Source: Deltaproteobacteria bacterium
GTDB lineage: Bacteria > Desulfobacterota > Binatia > Binatales > Binataceae
Direction: 5' to 3'
Assembly (NCBI GenBank): GCA_021799495.1
Contig: JAJZAI010000001.1
Coordinates: 62,001-126,000, forward strand
Length of the DNA: 64,000 nt
The notes below the pieces were generated by a model. It searched no databases and had not been told where the DNA came from. It was given only the letters and a program-made list of their open reading frames with translations. This document shows positions 24,955 to 34,762 of this stretch, in pieces; position 1 is the first letter of the stretch; each line of letters starts with the position of its first letter. The position numbers and the translations under genes were made by a program.

Positions 24955-26916
24955 TTATTTGACGACGAATTCGCTCAAGTAGGTATCCCAGTTGGCATCC
25001 GGAGCTCGCGTGTTATTGCATAGCGGATCCGATTGGTAAATTGCGGAGCTGCACGCGCTGCCAATAAATTCGGCGCCCATCCAGATTTGATCGCCGACTG
25101 CGGTCGCCGCCGTGTAGTCGCCCCATCGGCCGACATCGGCGGCGCCCGACAAATAGTTCTGATAACCGGTGAATCCGTCGTCCGGACCGGCCCCGACGGC
25201 GGCGAAATTGATCAATTGCCGTCCCGTCCGATAGAGCGGCAGCCAGGCCGCGCTGGGATAATAGTTGGCGCCTGAAAGCGAGAACGCCATGACCGCGCGC
25301 CCGTTCGAGGTTACGCCGATCGAGGGATAGTAAACGTCCGCGCCCGCCAGCGCGACCAGGGTCGTGCCCAAGGGACGCGCGGTAAATTTTTGCACCACGC
25401 CGTAGCGCGTTCGAAAACGGCGGAATTTCGGCAGCACGCGGAACGTCCGGATACCCGCGTGCAGATGCCCGCGGACGTTCAATGCGGTGGTCAATCCGGC
25501 ATAAAGCTTGCCACCGGCGTAAACCACCTGCTGCATGCGATCGTCGCCGGTATCGATCTCTTCCAACGGCGCGCCGACCGAATTGCCGAACGGAATCGGC
25601 CCGGATTTCTGCACCGCCGGCGGCGGATCGGAATAGATCCCCATCCGGATGACCGGCGGCGGCGTAACCAGCCCGAGCATTTCATGGCATGGAGTAGTGG
25701 TGGAGGAGGGAATTGCGCAGGTGTCGATCAGCGCCCACACCGCGACGCGTCTGTCGCCCGCGCCATCGAAGTCGAGCGAACTCATCATAAACTCGGTGCC
25801 GCCATTGTCGGTATCGAAAACGCCGTCGGTCGCGACCGCGGGCTGGATCGAAGACGCCACATTTCCGGCCAACGGAATCGCCGCTGGAATAAAGGCGAAG
25901 TATGCGGTCGGCGCGCCGGCCACCAGATCGGCTTTGTTGATCGCGTAAATTTGTGCGCCATTCCCGTTGGGATCGTTCGGATTGAGCGAAAATTCGTTGG
26001 TCGTCACATAGACGCCGTACTGGTCGGCGCCGAGCAGCGGCTGATCGCCAAAGCACGGACATCCGGGATGGGAAATTCCACCGTTCGATCCGTCGTCATT
26101 TGTGGAGATCGCGTAGGAGTTAATCGCCAGCGTTTTCGCGTTGATCGCCGCGACCAGTAAAGATGACGGCCCCGTTTGATTGGGGCCGAGATCGGTCATC
26201 GAGATGAAAAAAGTATTGGTCGGCGAATCGTAGATGCACTTCGGATCGCTGATGAAATCGGTCGAGGGCACGCCGAAAATCGCGGAGAGCGGAGTGGACG
26301 GACTTACCAGCGTCCCTCCGGTGGTATGCACCGACATCACGATGTTCACGGCTTCGACCACCAGGCCGTTGCCCACACATAACCCTTGATCGGGCGGCTC
26401 GACCGCGTAGCCGAGCGCTGGCGAGTTGACGTCAAGGCCGTTGGCGATCGCGCTGTCGAGCGCGTCAAGCCCTGGAAAGCCGAACAGAACCGGCGTGGAT
26501 TGCGGCGCGATTCTGCGGCTATGCGCCCGCGGAACAAACGAAAACAGCGGCGATGACGCGGCCGCATCGCTGATCTCCGCGTTCGCCGGCAGCGTCATCA
26601 TGCGGTTGTGGATCGGACGCGGCAGCGCGGCGATCATGCCGGCATGAGCCCGCGCCACGTCCGGCGACATCGGCGCGGCAAGTTGACCATTGGCCGTGGC
26701 GGCGGCGAGATCCTTGAGCGACGCCGCGCCGATACGGCTGGCGGCCATCGGCGTCGCCGCCATCACAGTCGCGTCCACCGCCGCGGCGTTCGCGTCGTCA
26801 ACCGCGGATGCGTCGCCGGCCATCGCACGAAACGCGAATCCGCCCAGCACGATCGCAAGCGCGAGGAAGGCGGTTCCGAAGCGTCGAGTAACCGTCCCAC
26901 TTCCACAACCAACCAT
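24955..26916 (-). CDS. Large secreted protein of unknown function
   Basis: A 653-residue protein I do not recognise by name. Residues about 10-35 (TRRFGTAFLALAIVLGGFAF, ending AMA-GDA) form a Sec signal peptide. The mature N-terminus to about residue 110 is Ala-rich and low complexity. The body has repeating beta-rich blocks with Asp/Asn/Gly turns (GLCVGNGLVVEAVNIVMSVH, DPKCIYDSPTNTFFISMTDL, GVYVTTNEFSLNPNDPNGNG), a pattern of beta-propeller or sialidase-like extracellular proteins. Several Cys pairs (PGCPCFG, CAIPSSTTTPC, CSS...CNN) suggest disulfides. Start ATG at 26916 follows GGGGTGAG. It stands alone next to recA. A surface or exported role is sure from the signal; function is open. Confidence 0.85.
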   Translation of the reverse strand: MVGCGSGTVTRRFGTAFLALAIVLGGFAFRAMAGDASAVDDANAAAVDATVMAATPMAASRIGAASLKDLAAATANGQLAAPMSPDVARAHAGMIAALPRPIHNRMMTLPANAEISDAAASSPLFSFVPRAHSRRIAPQSTPVLFGFPGLDALDSAIANGLDVNSPALGYAVEPPDQGLCVGNGLVVEAVNIVMSVHTTGGTLVSPSTPLSAIFGVPSTDFISDPKCIYDSPTNTFFISMTDLGPNQTGPSSLLVAAINAKTLAINSYAISTNDDGSNGGISHPGCPCFGDQPLLGADQYGVYVTTNEFSLNPNDPNGNGAQIYAINKADLVAGAPTAYFAFIPAAIPLAGNVASSIQPAVATDGVFDTDNGGTEFMMSSLDFDGAGDRRVAVWALIDTCAIPSSTTTPCHEMLGLVTPPPVIRMGIYSDPPPAVQKSGPIPFGNSVGAPLEEIDTGDDRMQQVVYAGGKLYAGLTTALNVRGHLHAGIRTFRVLPKFRRFRTRYGVVQKFTARPLGTTLVALAGADVYYPSIGVTSNGRAVMAFSLSGANYYPSAAWLPLYRTGRQLINFAAVGAGPDDGFTGYQNYLSGAADVGRWGDYTAATAVGDQIWMGAEFIGSACSSAIYQSDPLCNNTRAPDANWDTYLSEFVVK

Positions 26917-26965
26917 CACTCACCCCTTACCCAGCGTTCGGAATTGAAAAATCGAATTTGCGCTT

Positions 26966-28051
<1,086 letters not shown>

Positions 28052-28162
28052 CGCGGCCCTCGCGCCGATTGCCTGGTGGATACCGGGCAGATTCTGCCAT
28101 AAACGGCGGCGAATCGCGCTAGGGGGCGCGCGTATCAGCCGAAAAGCCGCGCGCAAGCGCAA

Positions 28163-28777
28163 TCACGGCGCGAACGGAAAGCGCGCCAGTTCGACGTATT
28201 GGGCGCCGTTCGGGCCGCCGCGGCTCCGGTAAAGGATGAGCGAATCGGCGATCGCCGCGGCGAATTCTCGCGCCGCCGCCGACGCTATCGCGGCTCGCAG
28301 CAACGACGCCGCGCGGCGGCCGCCGCGGATTCTGCCGATCGTGAGATGCGCGGTGAAGCCGCGCGGGTCCGGCGCGAATCCCGCGCGAATCGCCGACGTC
28401 TCGACCCGCGCCGCGAGATCGGAAAGCGGCGCGCCGGCCAGCCCGATCCAGAAAATGCGCGGCCGCGCCAGATTCGGAAACGCGCCGGCGCCGCGCCCCT
28501 CGATCCGGAACGAGGTGCACGCCGACGCGATTTCCGCGAGTCCGGCCTTGAGCCGCGCGATTCGATCGCGGTCCGCGTCGTCGCCGAGGAAACGCAGCGT
28601 CAGATGGAGCCGCGCCCGCGCCGTCCAACGCATCGCATCGGCGCCGGCGACTTTCCGCATTTCGCCGATAAAGCTCGCCGCCGCATCGGCGATTTCGCCG
28701 CTCATCCCGAGCGCGACAAACGCGCGCACGCCGCCGCCCGGCGGCTCCGCCGGCGATTCATTTTCCCCGGCGTTCAT
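28163..28777 (-). CDS. thpR: RNA 2',3'-cyclic phosphodiesterase (LigT/ThpR)
   Basis: A 204-residue 2H phosphoesterase that opens 2',3'-cyclic phosphate ends of RNA. The two catalytic HxT motifs are HLTLRFLG at about residue 58 and HLTIGRIRG at about 146. The N-terminus RAFVALGMSGEIADA matches the family. It is upstream of recA in the same direction, a frequent neighbourhood in bacteria (often with cinA or recX). ATG at 28777 gives an extra 17 residues before the conserved start, so a later start is possible, but no better one is seen. Confidence 0.93.
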   Translation of the reverse strand: MNAGENESPAEPPGGGVRAFVALGMSGEIADAAASFIGEMRKVAGADAMRWTARARLHLTLRFLGDDADRDRIARLKAGLAEIASACTSFRIEGRGAGAFPNLARPRIFWIGLAGAPLSDLAARVETSAIRAGFAPDPRGFTAHLTIGRIRGGRRAASLLRAAIASAAAREFAAAIADSLILYRSRGGPNGAQYVELARFPFAP

Positions 28778-28816
28778 CCGCGCCCGCGCGAAATTCGCCC
28801 GGCCACGTTTTTCCGA

Positions 28817-29431
28817 TCACGCGCGATGGAGCAGCGCGTGTTCGACCAGCGGCAACCGATCGTTGCCGAAGAACATCTCGCCATCGACGAAGATGGTCGG
28901 CGAGCCGAAGCCGCCGCGCTCCATCACCTCATCGGTATTGGCGCGGAGCTTGTCCTTGTACTCCTGCGTCGCGATTTTGGCGAAGTATTCGGTTTCGTCG
29001 AGTCCCGCTTCGCGCACGATCGCGCGCAGCACTTCGTCCTGGCTGATATCGAGATTGTCGCCCCAATAGCGCTCGAAGACGCGGCGCGAGTATCCGGCGA
29101 TTTTGCCGTGCTCGGCGGCGACGAACGCGCCTCGCATCGCCTTTACCGAATTGACCGGAAAGACCTTTAGCTCCGTGGGATCGAGAATTTTGAGGCCGTA
29201 CAGATGGGCCCAGTCACGCAGGTCCTTTTTGGCGTAGCGCGCCTTGGGTTTGACCGCACCCTTGCGCGATTCATAGACGGAAGGATTCACGGCGTTGAAC
29301 ACGCCGCCGACCAGAATCGGCTTCCAGAGCAAATCCGCGCCGTGGCGCGCCGCCACTTCCTCGATTCTGGAAAAGGCGAGATAGGTCCATGGACTCGAAC
29401 AGTCGTAGAAAAATTCCAGTTTGGCAGCCAT
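28817..29431 (-). CDS. 2-hydroxychromene-2-carboxylate isomerase / DsbA-like (GST kappa) protein
   Basis: A 204-residue thioredoxin-fold protein of the DSBA/HCCA isomerase family. FFYDCSSPWTYLAFSRIEEV carries the Ser-Pro site used to bind glutathione in HCCA isomerases; the C-terminal GGFGSPTIFVDGEMFFGNDR is the cis-Pro loop and its partner. HCCA isomerase acts in naphthalene and aromatic degradation, but many relatives have unknown substrates. Start ATG at 29431; the frame continues upstream, but that part translates REP-like repeat DNA. It ends 40 bp before thpR on the same strand. Confidence 0.92.
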   Translation of the reverse strand: MAAKLEFFYDCSSPWTYLAFSRIEEVAARHGADLLWKPILVGGVFNAVNPSVYESRKGAVKPKARYAKKDLRDWAHLYGLKILDPTELKVFPVNSVKAMRGAFVAAEHGKIAGYSRRVFERYWGDNLDISQDEVLRAIVREAGLDETEYFAKIATQEYKDKLRANTDEVMERGGFGSPTIFVDGEMFFGNDRLPLVEHALLHRA

Positions 29432-29510
29432 CGTGAACGCTCCCCGCGGGCGAATCGCCGCATCAGCGTGAAAATAGCACAGCCGGCGAATTGGCGGCCA
29501 AGCGCCGGCG

Positions 29511-29542
29511 GGATGGACCCTCGGGTCAAGCCCGAGGGTGAC
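29511..29542 (-). repeat. REP-like hairpin element, copy A
   Basis: The stem ACCCTCGGG (29517-29525) pairs with CCCGAGGGT (29531-29539) around TCAAG. On the minus strand it reads GTCAC-CC-TCGGG-CTTGA-CCCGA-GG-GTCCATCC, matching copies B and C in the invariant core GGG-CTTGA-CCC and flanking RTCCAT. It lies between the isomerase and DUF3108 genes. Confidence 0.8.
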
Positions 29543-29575
29543 TGATTTGAGACCTCTTGAGCGTGACTGATTTGA
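29538..29575 (+). repeat. 13-bp direct repeat next to REP copy A
   Basis: GTGACTGATTTGA occurs at 29538-29550 and again at 29563-29575, 25 bp apart, beginning at the edge of REP copy A. It could be the trace of a tandem duplication involving the element. Confidence 0.6.
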
Positions 29576-29673
29576 TGCGAGGATGACCGGTCGATTGAAG
29601 GGACGATTGATTTGGTTCCAGCGTGGCGTCGCGCTGATAACCTTACAAAGGAATCGCGGCGGCCTCTTTTCGG

Positions 29674-29709
29674 TCATGGCCGGGCTTGACCCGGCCATCC
29701 ATCCGGACA
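29674..29709 (+). repeat. REP-like hairpin element, copy B
   Basis: ATGGCCGGG (29676-29684) and CCCGGCCAT (29690-29698) enclose CTTGA, followed by CCATCCGGAC. Same core and 3' flank as copies A and C, in the opposite orientation to copy A, about 160 bp away. The two form a pair in one intergenic region. Confidence 0.8.
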
Positions 29710-29722
29710 GACCCGCGAGAAC

Positions 29723-30739
29723 TCACGGCGTGGGCGCGCCGCTCGGCGGCGCCGGCATCCCGGCGTATGGATTCGTCGTCGCGCGCGGACTCGGCCCGGC
29801 CGCGTCGCTGACGCCAAGCGAGCCGAAAGGCGCGCCGGTGACGCTGACCAGGTCGGCGTAAACATTGCCGAAAAAGATCGCAGCCGCGATACGGACGGGC
29901 AGATGGCGCGCATCGTCGGTTATCCAGATTGCGGTTTCGCGCGCGTCGGCGCGGAACGAACCCTCGCTCATCCAGATTACCGAAGGCTCGATCTTCACCG
30001 TGTCGAACGCGCCAAGAGCGGTCGTGATACGTTCCCGGCCGACCACATCGAAGCCGAAGACGTAACGGTTCCCGCCGCTGAAAATGTCGAATTTCAAATC
30101 GCTGCCGGGTTTGAGCGGTTGCGACAACGCCATTATCGCGCCGGAGAACGGCCCGAGCGGATCGCCGCCGGTGAAGCGCCGAATCGTCACCCCGCCGCGC
30201 CGATTGAACCTGGTCGCGGTGATTGTGCGGGCGTCGTAATCGAACGCCACGCGCCAATGGTAAAGGCGGTGGTTTTCGTGCTGCGTGATCTGGATATTTT
30301 CCGGGCGGAGCGTGCCGGCGGCGAAGTTCTCGTGAAAAAAATCCCGCATCCGGTAAACCAAGTCCACGACCGGACTCGTATTCAGCCACATCATGCCGGA
30401 CCATAAATCGGGATGGGCGGAGTTGCGCGCGATCACGATCCGGGCGTCGCCCGCCGGCACGTTCATCCAGGAAGCTTCGTAAACCAGCGATTCGCCGCTG
30501 CGGAAGGGATTCGGACCGGGCCGATAATCGGGAATATCGAGATCGGCGGGCAGCGCGATCGGTTTGGGCGGCGGCGGCAACCGCCGCTTGCGCGCGGCGG
30601 CGGCGGAATTCGGCGCCGAAGCCGCGCCGGCCGGCCGAGCGCCCGGATAAAGCGGCGCGAGCATGATCGCGATCGCGCCGATCAGCGGTGGAAAAATTCG
30701 CGCCGGGCGGATTTTCCGGATGACTGAAATCGAATACAC
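29723..30739 (-). CDS. DUF3108 family exported protein
   Basis: A 338-residue protein with an N-terminal hydrophobic segment (IFPPLIGAIAIMLAPLYPGA), likely a signal peptide, and a Pro-rich linker (RRLPPPPKPIALP). The body from about residue 80 (FRSGESLVYEASWMNVPAGD, then VDLVYRMRDFFHENFAAGTL and FDIFSGGNRYVFGFDVVGRE) matches the DUF3108 periplasmic beta-barrel-like family of unknown function. The tail is low-complexity Pro/Ala. Start is GTG at 30739 with no well-spaced Shine-Dalgarno; an ATG at 30664 is an alternative but would shorten the signal peptide. It is divergent from the HEAT-repeat gene, 39 bp apart. Confidence 0.88.
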   Translation of the reverse strand: MYSISVIRKIRPARIFPPLIGAIAIMLAPLYPGARPAGAASAPNSAAAARKRRLPPPPKPIALPADLDIPDYRPGPNPFRSGESLVYEASWMNVPAGDARIVIARNSAHPDLWSGMMWLNTSPVVDLVYRMRDFFHENFAAGTLRPENIQITQHENHRLYHWRVAFDYDARTITATRFNRRGGVTIRRFTGGDPLGPFSGAIMALSQPLKPGSDLKFDIFSGGNRYVFGFDVVGRERITTALGAFDTVKIEPSVIWMSEGSFRADARETAIWITDDARHLPVRIAAAIFFGNVYADLVSVTGAPFGSLGVSDAAGPSPRATTNPYAGMPAPPSGAPTP

Positions 30740-30778
30740 TTCCTCAGTGGATTTTGCCGGAAGCCGGAGGGCATGGGA

Positions 30779-31555
30779 ATGTCGCTAGCCCGATCGCTGT
30801 TTGCCGGAGCCGCGCTGCTCGCGGTTCTCGGCGCGCCGCTTTGCGCGCGCGCTCAAACGCTCGGCGGCCTGCCCGGTCCCGCCAACCAGATGATGCCGCT
30901 GTCGGCGCTCGAGCAGGCTGGTCCCGACACCGTGCACAAGCACGCCAAAGACGCGGCCGACGCGATCCGCAACGCCAAACGCAAGTACAACGACGCCGAT
31001 CCGCGCGTGCGCGTGCAGGGTCTGGAATCGTTGCGCTACGTCGACAGTCCCGAAGTGAACTCGATCCTTTTCCGCGGCCTTTCCGATCCCGACGTCCGCG
31101 TGCGCATCAAGGCGATCGACGTGCTCGGCGCGCGCGGCACGACCGACGCCGTGCCGCAGATGACGCAGGACCTCTATCTGCGCGATACGCCCGCGATCGA
31201 AAAACTGCATCTGGTGGCCGCGCTCGGAAGAATCGGCGATGCGCGCGGCGCGCTGCCGATCATCGATTTCCTCAAAAACACCGACGACAAAGACAGCCGC
31301 GGCACCGCCGTCTTCGCGCTCGGCGAAATCGGCAATCCTGTCGCCAACGACATCCTGATGCAGACCGTAAGCAGCGATCCCAGCCCGATGGTGCGCAAGC
31401 TCTCGCGCGAAGCGCTGGAAAAGATCGACGGCGAACTGCCCAGCCACCGCTCCGAAGAGGAGCAGTTGGCGAAAGAAAAACAGTTAGTTCCGACCGATCA
31501 GAAACTATCCAAGCTGCGCCAGATGGACGAGCAAATTCACGCGCACGAATATTGA
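30779..31555 (+). CDS. Exported HEAT-repeat protein
   Basis: A 258-residue protein with a Sec signal peptide (SLARSLFAGAALLAVLGAPL, cut near ARAQ). From about residue 65 it carries about four HEAT-type alpha-helical repeats with the typical D-P-x-V-R pattern: DPRVRVQGLESLRY, DPDVRVRIKAIDVLGARG, TAVFALGEIGNP and SPMVRKLSREALEKI. Such repeats mediate protein-protein contact. ATG at 30779 is chosen because GGAGG lies 8 nt upstream; an ATG at 30773 is too close. The C-terminus is charged. Partner unknown; it is divergent from the DUF3108 gene, so the two may share regulation of an envelope process. Confidence 0.88.
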   Translation: MSLARSLFAGAALLAVLGAPLCARAQTLGGLPGPANQMMPLSALEQAGPDTVHKHAKDAADAIRNAKRKYNDADPRVRVQGLESLRYVDSPEVNSILFRGLSDPDVRVRIKAIDVLGARGTTDAVPQMTQDLYLRDTPAIEKLHLVAALGRIGDARGALPIIDFLKNTDDKDSRGTAVFALGEIGNPVANDILMQTVSSDPSPMVRKLSREALEKIDGELPSHRSEEEQLAKEKQLVPTDQKLSKLRQMDEQIHAHEY

Positions 31556-31571
31556 TCGGCCGCGCCCATCG

Positions 31572-32867
31572 TCAGACCCGGATGATTCCGGCGGTGTTGC
31601 CGGTCATCGCGGGCCGGTCCGGAAAAACCTGCGCCAGTTGGTCATCGCCAAGGCCCAGATGGGCGCTCAGGACGCGGCAAATCGGCTCGCGGAAATCGGT
31701 GGTGACCGGCACGTCGCGCTCCTGATATAGCGCGGCCGGGTTGAGTCCGCGCCAATCGGCGTAAACCCGTCGGCCGCGAATCGGCCCGCCCATCGCCCAT
31801 ATCACGTTGCCGTGGCCGTGGTCCGTGCCGGCGTTGCCGTTTTCATGCACCGTGCGACCGAACTCCGAAATCACGAGAATGACGGTGTCGCCGTAGGCCG
31901 GTCCGAGTTGGCGCGCGAAATCCGCAAGGCCGTCGCCAAGCGGTTTCAGATGGTTCGCCAACTGGCCGCGATTCGCGCCCTGACTGACGTGCGTATCCCA
32001 TCCGCCGAGGGCCACGAACGCGAGCCGAATCGTCGGGTCGCGCGCGATCAGCCGGGCGAGGCGTTCCGCGTCGCCGGAAAATCCGTTGGGCATCGGCGCG
32101 CCCGCGTTCGCTTCGTTCATGTCGGCCTCGAGTTCGGCGAGCAGCTTGCGGCGCGCCGCGCGCCCCTCCCGATAGGCGCGGCTCAGCGCGTCGCCGCCGT
32201 CGTAAAGCCGATCGAAAGCCTCCTCGATGCGCGGATTGTCGAGCGGCATCGGCCGCGCCGCGCCCCGGCCCATCGGCAAATTCGCGACCGGCGCGCGTCC
32301 GGTCAGGATTCGCGGCACGAGCGGTCCCATGCTCAACGCCTCGGTCGAGTCGTGACGTCCGGGCAACGCCGCGAGCACACGGTTCATCCAGCCGTCCGCG
32401 GTCGCGCGGTCGCCGGGCGTGCCGCTCTCCATGAAAAACTGCGCGTCGAAATGCGATCGCGTCGGGTCGGGCGAGCCGCTCGCGTGGACGAAAGCCAGCG
32501 TGCCGTCCTTCCAATACGGCATCAGTGCGCTCAGATTCGGATTGAGGCCGAAATGGCCGTCGAGATTGATTGCGGCCCCCTCGCCAGATCCGCGTGGAAT
32601 CGCGATCGTCGACCGATGGTCGTAGTATTGCGAATCGCCGCAGGGCACGACCACGTTCAGGCCGTCGACCGCGCCGCGCATGAACACCACCACCAGCCGC
32701 TTGCGGCTGCCGTCGCCGCCGAGCGCGCGCGCGGCCCACGCATGCGGCCCCATCAGCACCACGCCCGCGGCGGCGAGCGTCGCGGCGGCGCGGATGAAAT
32801 CGCGTCGGCTGAACGCGCGCTCGCCCGCCGCAGCCGGCGCTTCGCATCGATCGCAGGGCTTCGTCAT
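31572..32867 (-). CDS. DUF1501 protein with Tat signal
   Basis: A 431-residue exported protein of DUF1501, related to the alkaline phosphatase/sulfatase superfamily. The twin-arginine signal is FSRRDFIRAAATLAAAGVVL. Body motifs: VVVFMRGAVDGLNVVVPCGD, RSHFDAQFFMESG, LGGWDTHVSQG and VISEFGRTVHENGNAGTDHG, the last with the Asp-His pair typical of the family's metal site. The ATG at 32867 overlaps the TGA of the 93-residue gene upstream, so translation is coupled. DUF1501 and DUF1800 genes are known partners, especially in planctomycetes; the pathway is not established. Confidence 0.94.
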   Translation of the reverse strand: MTKPCDRCEAPAAAGERAFSRRDFIRAAATLAAAGVVLMGPHAWAARALGGDGSRKRLVVVFMRGAVDGLNVVVPCGDSQYYDHRSTIAIPRGSGEGAAINLDGHFGLNPNLSALMPYWKDGTLAFVHASGSPDPTRSHFDAQFFMESGTPGDRATADGWMNRVLAALPGRHDSTEALSMGPLVPRILTGRAPVANLPMGRGAARPMPLDNPRIEEAFDRLYDGGDALSRAYREGRAARRKLLAELEADMNEANAGAPMPNGFSGDAERLARLIARDPTIRLAFVALGGWDTHVSQGANRGQLANHLKPLGDGLADFARQLGPAYGDTVILVISEFGRTVHENGNAGTDHGHGNVIWAMGGPIRGRRVYADWRGLNPAALYQERDVPVTTDFREPICRVLSAHLGLGDDQLAQVFPDRPAMTGNTAGIIRV

Positions 32868-33145
32868 CGGCCCGCCTCCGCCTGACCCAAGCCGCGCCAA
32901 CGCCGCGATTTTTCCAGCGCCGCCAACCGCGCAATCTCCGCCCGCACCTCCGCGACTGTGGCCGCGGGCGCGAAACTCCAGGCGATAAATCCACGCGAAT
33001 AGGAGCGGGCGCTGTTCGCCGCGAAATCGAAGGGACGGCGGACCGCGGCCAGCGGCGCCAGCGCCGCGCCTGCGATCGCGGCCGCGATCGCGCCGGCCGC
33101 GCGCAGCGGCCGTCCAAAATCGGGAAGCTCAACCTTGATCGCCAT
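32864..33145 (-). CDS. Small unknown protein between DUF1800 and DUF1501
   Basis: A 93-residue protein I do not recognise. Residues 15-35 (RAAGAIAAAIAGAALAPLAA) form one hydrophobic helix, possibly a membrane anchor, with a charged Glu/Arg-rich tail (TVAEVRAEIARLAALEKSRR) that could be helical. It starts 12 bp after the DUF1800 stop and its TGA overlaps the DUF1501 ATG. This tight packing strongly supports it as a real gene of the operon. It may be a membrane tether or coupling factor for the exported DUF1800/DUF1501 pair; this is inference. Confidence 0.75.
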   Translation of the reverse strand: MAIKVELPDFGRPLRAAGAIAAAIAGAALAPLAAVRRPFDFAANSARSYSRGFIAWSFAPAATVAEVRAEIARLAALEKSRRWRGLGQAEAGR

Positions 33146-33157
33146 GCGCCTCGCGCC

Positions 33158-34726
33158 TCAACGCGTCATGAATTCCGGACTGCCGAGGATCAGCGGCGCC
33201 CGCAGCGGCGGCGGCGCCTGTTCGACCGCGGCCGCCGTGTTCGGCGTGAACAGATCGCCGAGCGTCATCGCCAGCGCCGCCGGATCGGGCGGCGGCGGCC
33301 GATCGACGAATTCCGCCGGCCGCATCATCGGACGTTCCGCCGCGCCGTCCGGACTGCCGGCCGCATAATCCTGCGGCGGCCGGTTCAGCGGCAGCCGGCC
33401 CGCCCCGATCGCCGTCGCGAAGCTGAGCCGCATCATCATCCCGTCGGGATTGAGCCACGCTTCGCGCGTGTTGCTGTAGCCGTTCGGCGTCTGGCATCCG
33501 TACAGCGGCATCCCCATCATCGCCATCGAACCCGCCAGCGGCCGCGTGTTGATCACCTCGACTCCGGCCGCACGCGCGCACGAAATCACGTACTCATACG
33601 GCGATTTGAACTTCGTTCCGCGACAGCGCGGGTCGGAAAATTCCGCGCTCAGGAACATGGTTTCGAGCACGGCGCGAATTTCGCCGCCGCTTTGCAGATA
33701 CCGGCGCGCCATCCGCTCGACCAGCGCGTCAGGCGGCGCGTCGGCGACGAAATATTGCGCCAGTTGGAAGCTTAAATGCTTCGCGGTCGCAGGGCTTTCC
33801 GCGAGCATATCGAGCGCGCGTTCGCCCTCGGCCATTCCGCCGCCCGCGATTTTGCGCCCGAGGAAAAGCTTGTCGCTGTAATCATGCCGGCGCGGATAGA
33901 AGCGGAAGCCATACGCATCCGCGGCGCCGCCGGCCGCGTCCGCGCGCCGGCGCGCGAAGCGGCCAAACAGTCCGCCGCCGCCCATCCCGCCGAAACCGCC
34001 CATCCGCCGCGCGAATCCGGGACGCTCGATACTCCATCCGGTCAGGATATGCGCGAGCGCGATTACGTCGTCCTGATGGTAGCCGCCGTTGACGCCCAGC
34101 GTATGCAGCTCCATCACCTCGCGCGCGCAGTTCTCGTTGATGCCGTCGAATTTGCCGCGCGCGCCCGGCGAACCCGGCCCGGTGTTCTGCCAGTTGTCGA
34201 GATAAAAGAGCATCGCCGGATGCTTCGCGGTCGCGCCCAGCAGATCGCGAAAGCGGCCCATCGTGTGTGGCCGGATCGCCTCCTCCTCGAACGCGCCGAT
34301 CCAGATCGAGCAAAGCCCCTTGCCGGCGAAGACATTGAAGTGGTTGAACCAGAAGGCCGTCAGCACTTCCTGAAGCTGGCGCGGCCCGTGAATCGCGCGC
34401 ACGATCCGCGCATAGATGGCTTCCTGCACCACCTGCCGCGCCGCGCGGCGCGCGGCTTTCTTCGCCGCGACGTCGCCCTTCGCCGCTTCGCGAATCGGTT
34501 CCTGGAACTCCGCGAACAACTGCGGCGGCGTCATGCCGAGCGTTCTGATCCCGCGGATTTGCGCGGTCAGCTCCGGCGGAATCGGAATCGAGTCCGGCTC
34601 AAGTTGCCGTTCGAGATAGGCGCGCGCGCCCGCTTCGGCGACGGCGTCGGCATCGCCCGGACGCGGCCCAAAAGCCGCCCGATTGAGCGCGTGCAACGCC
34701 GCCGCCTTGTCGTTCGATGCGCTCAT
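33158..34726 (-). CDS. DUF1800 family protein
   Basis: A 522-residue protein of DUF1800. It begins DKAAALHALNRAAFGPRPGD, then LTAFWFNHFNVFAGKGLCS, NENCAREVMELHTLGVNGGY with HQDDVIALAHILTGWSIERP, and DALVERMARRYLQSGGEIRA, all standard. A Gly/Met/Phe-rich insert (RMGGFGGMGGGGLFGRFARR) at about residues 241-260 is unusual. No signal peptide is obvious, although family members are often envelope-associated. Start ATG at 34726 lies 36 bp after the repeat-protein gene, same strand. The four genes look like one operon. Confidence 0.93.
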   Translation of the reverse strand: MSASNDKAAALHALNRAAFGPRPGDADAVAEAGARAYLERQLEPDSIPIPPELTAQIRGIRTLGMTPPQLFAEFQEPIREAAKGDVAAKKAARRAARQVVQEAIYARIVRAIHGPRQLQEVLTAFWFNHFNVFAGKGLCSIWIGAFEEEAIRPHTMGRFRDLLGATAKHPAMLFYLDNWQNTGPGSPGARGKFDGINENCAREVMELHTLGVNGGYHQDDVIALAHILTGWSIERPGFARRMGGFGGMGGGGLFGRFARRRADAAGGAADAYGFRFYPRRHDYSDKLFLGRKIAGGGMAEGERALDMLAESPATAKHLSFQLAQYFVADAPPDALVERMARRYLQSGGEIRAVLETMFLSAEFSDPRCRGTKFKSPYEYVISCARAAGVEVINTRPLAGSMAMMGMPLYGCQTPNGYSNTREAWLNPDGMMMRLSFATAIGAGRLPLNRPPQDYAAGSPDGAAERPMMRPAEFVDRPPPPDPAALAMTLGDLFTPNTAAAVEQAPPPLRAPLILGSPEFMTR

Positions 34727-34762
34727 CTCTGACGCCCTGCGGTCTCCGCGCGCGCTCCCGGA

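Noticed and set aside
28052-28162. SOS (LexA) box upstream of recA
   Set aside because: No CTGT-N8-ACAG-type sequence is present in the leader or the nearby 3' end of thpR.
29432-29698. Extension of the DsbA-like gene upstream to 29698
   Set aside because: The extra residues translate the REP-like elements and carry no conservation; the family N-terminus starts at 29431.
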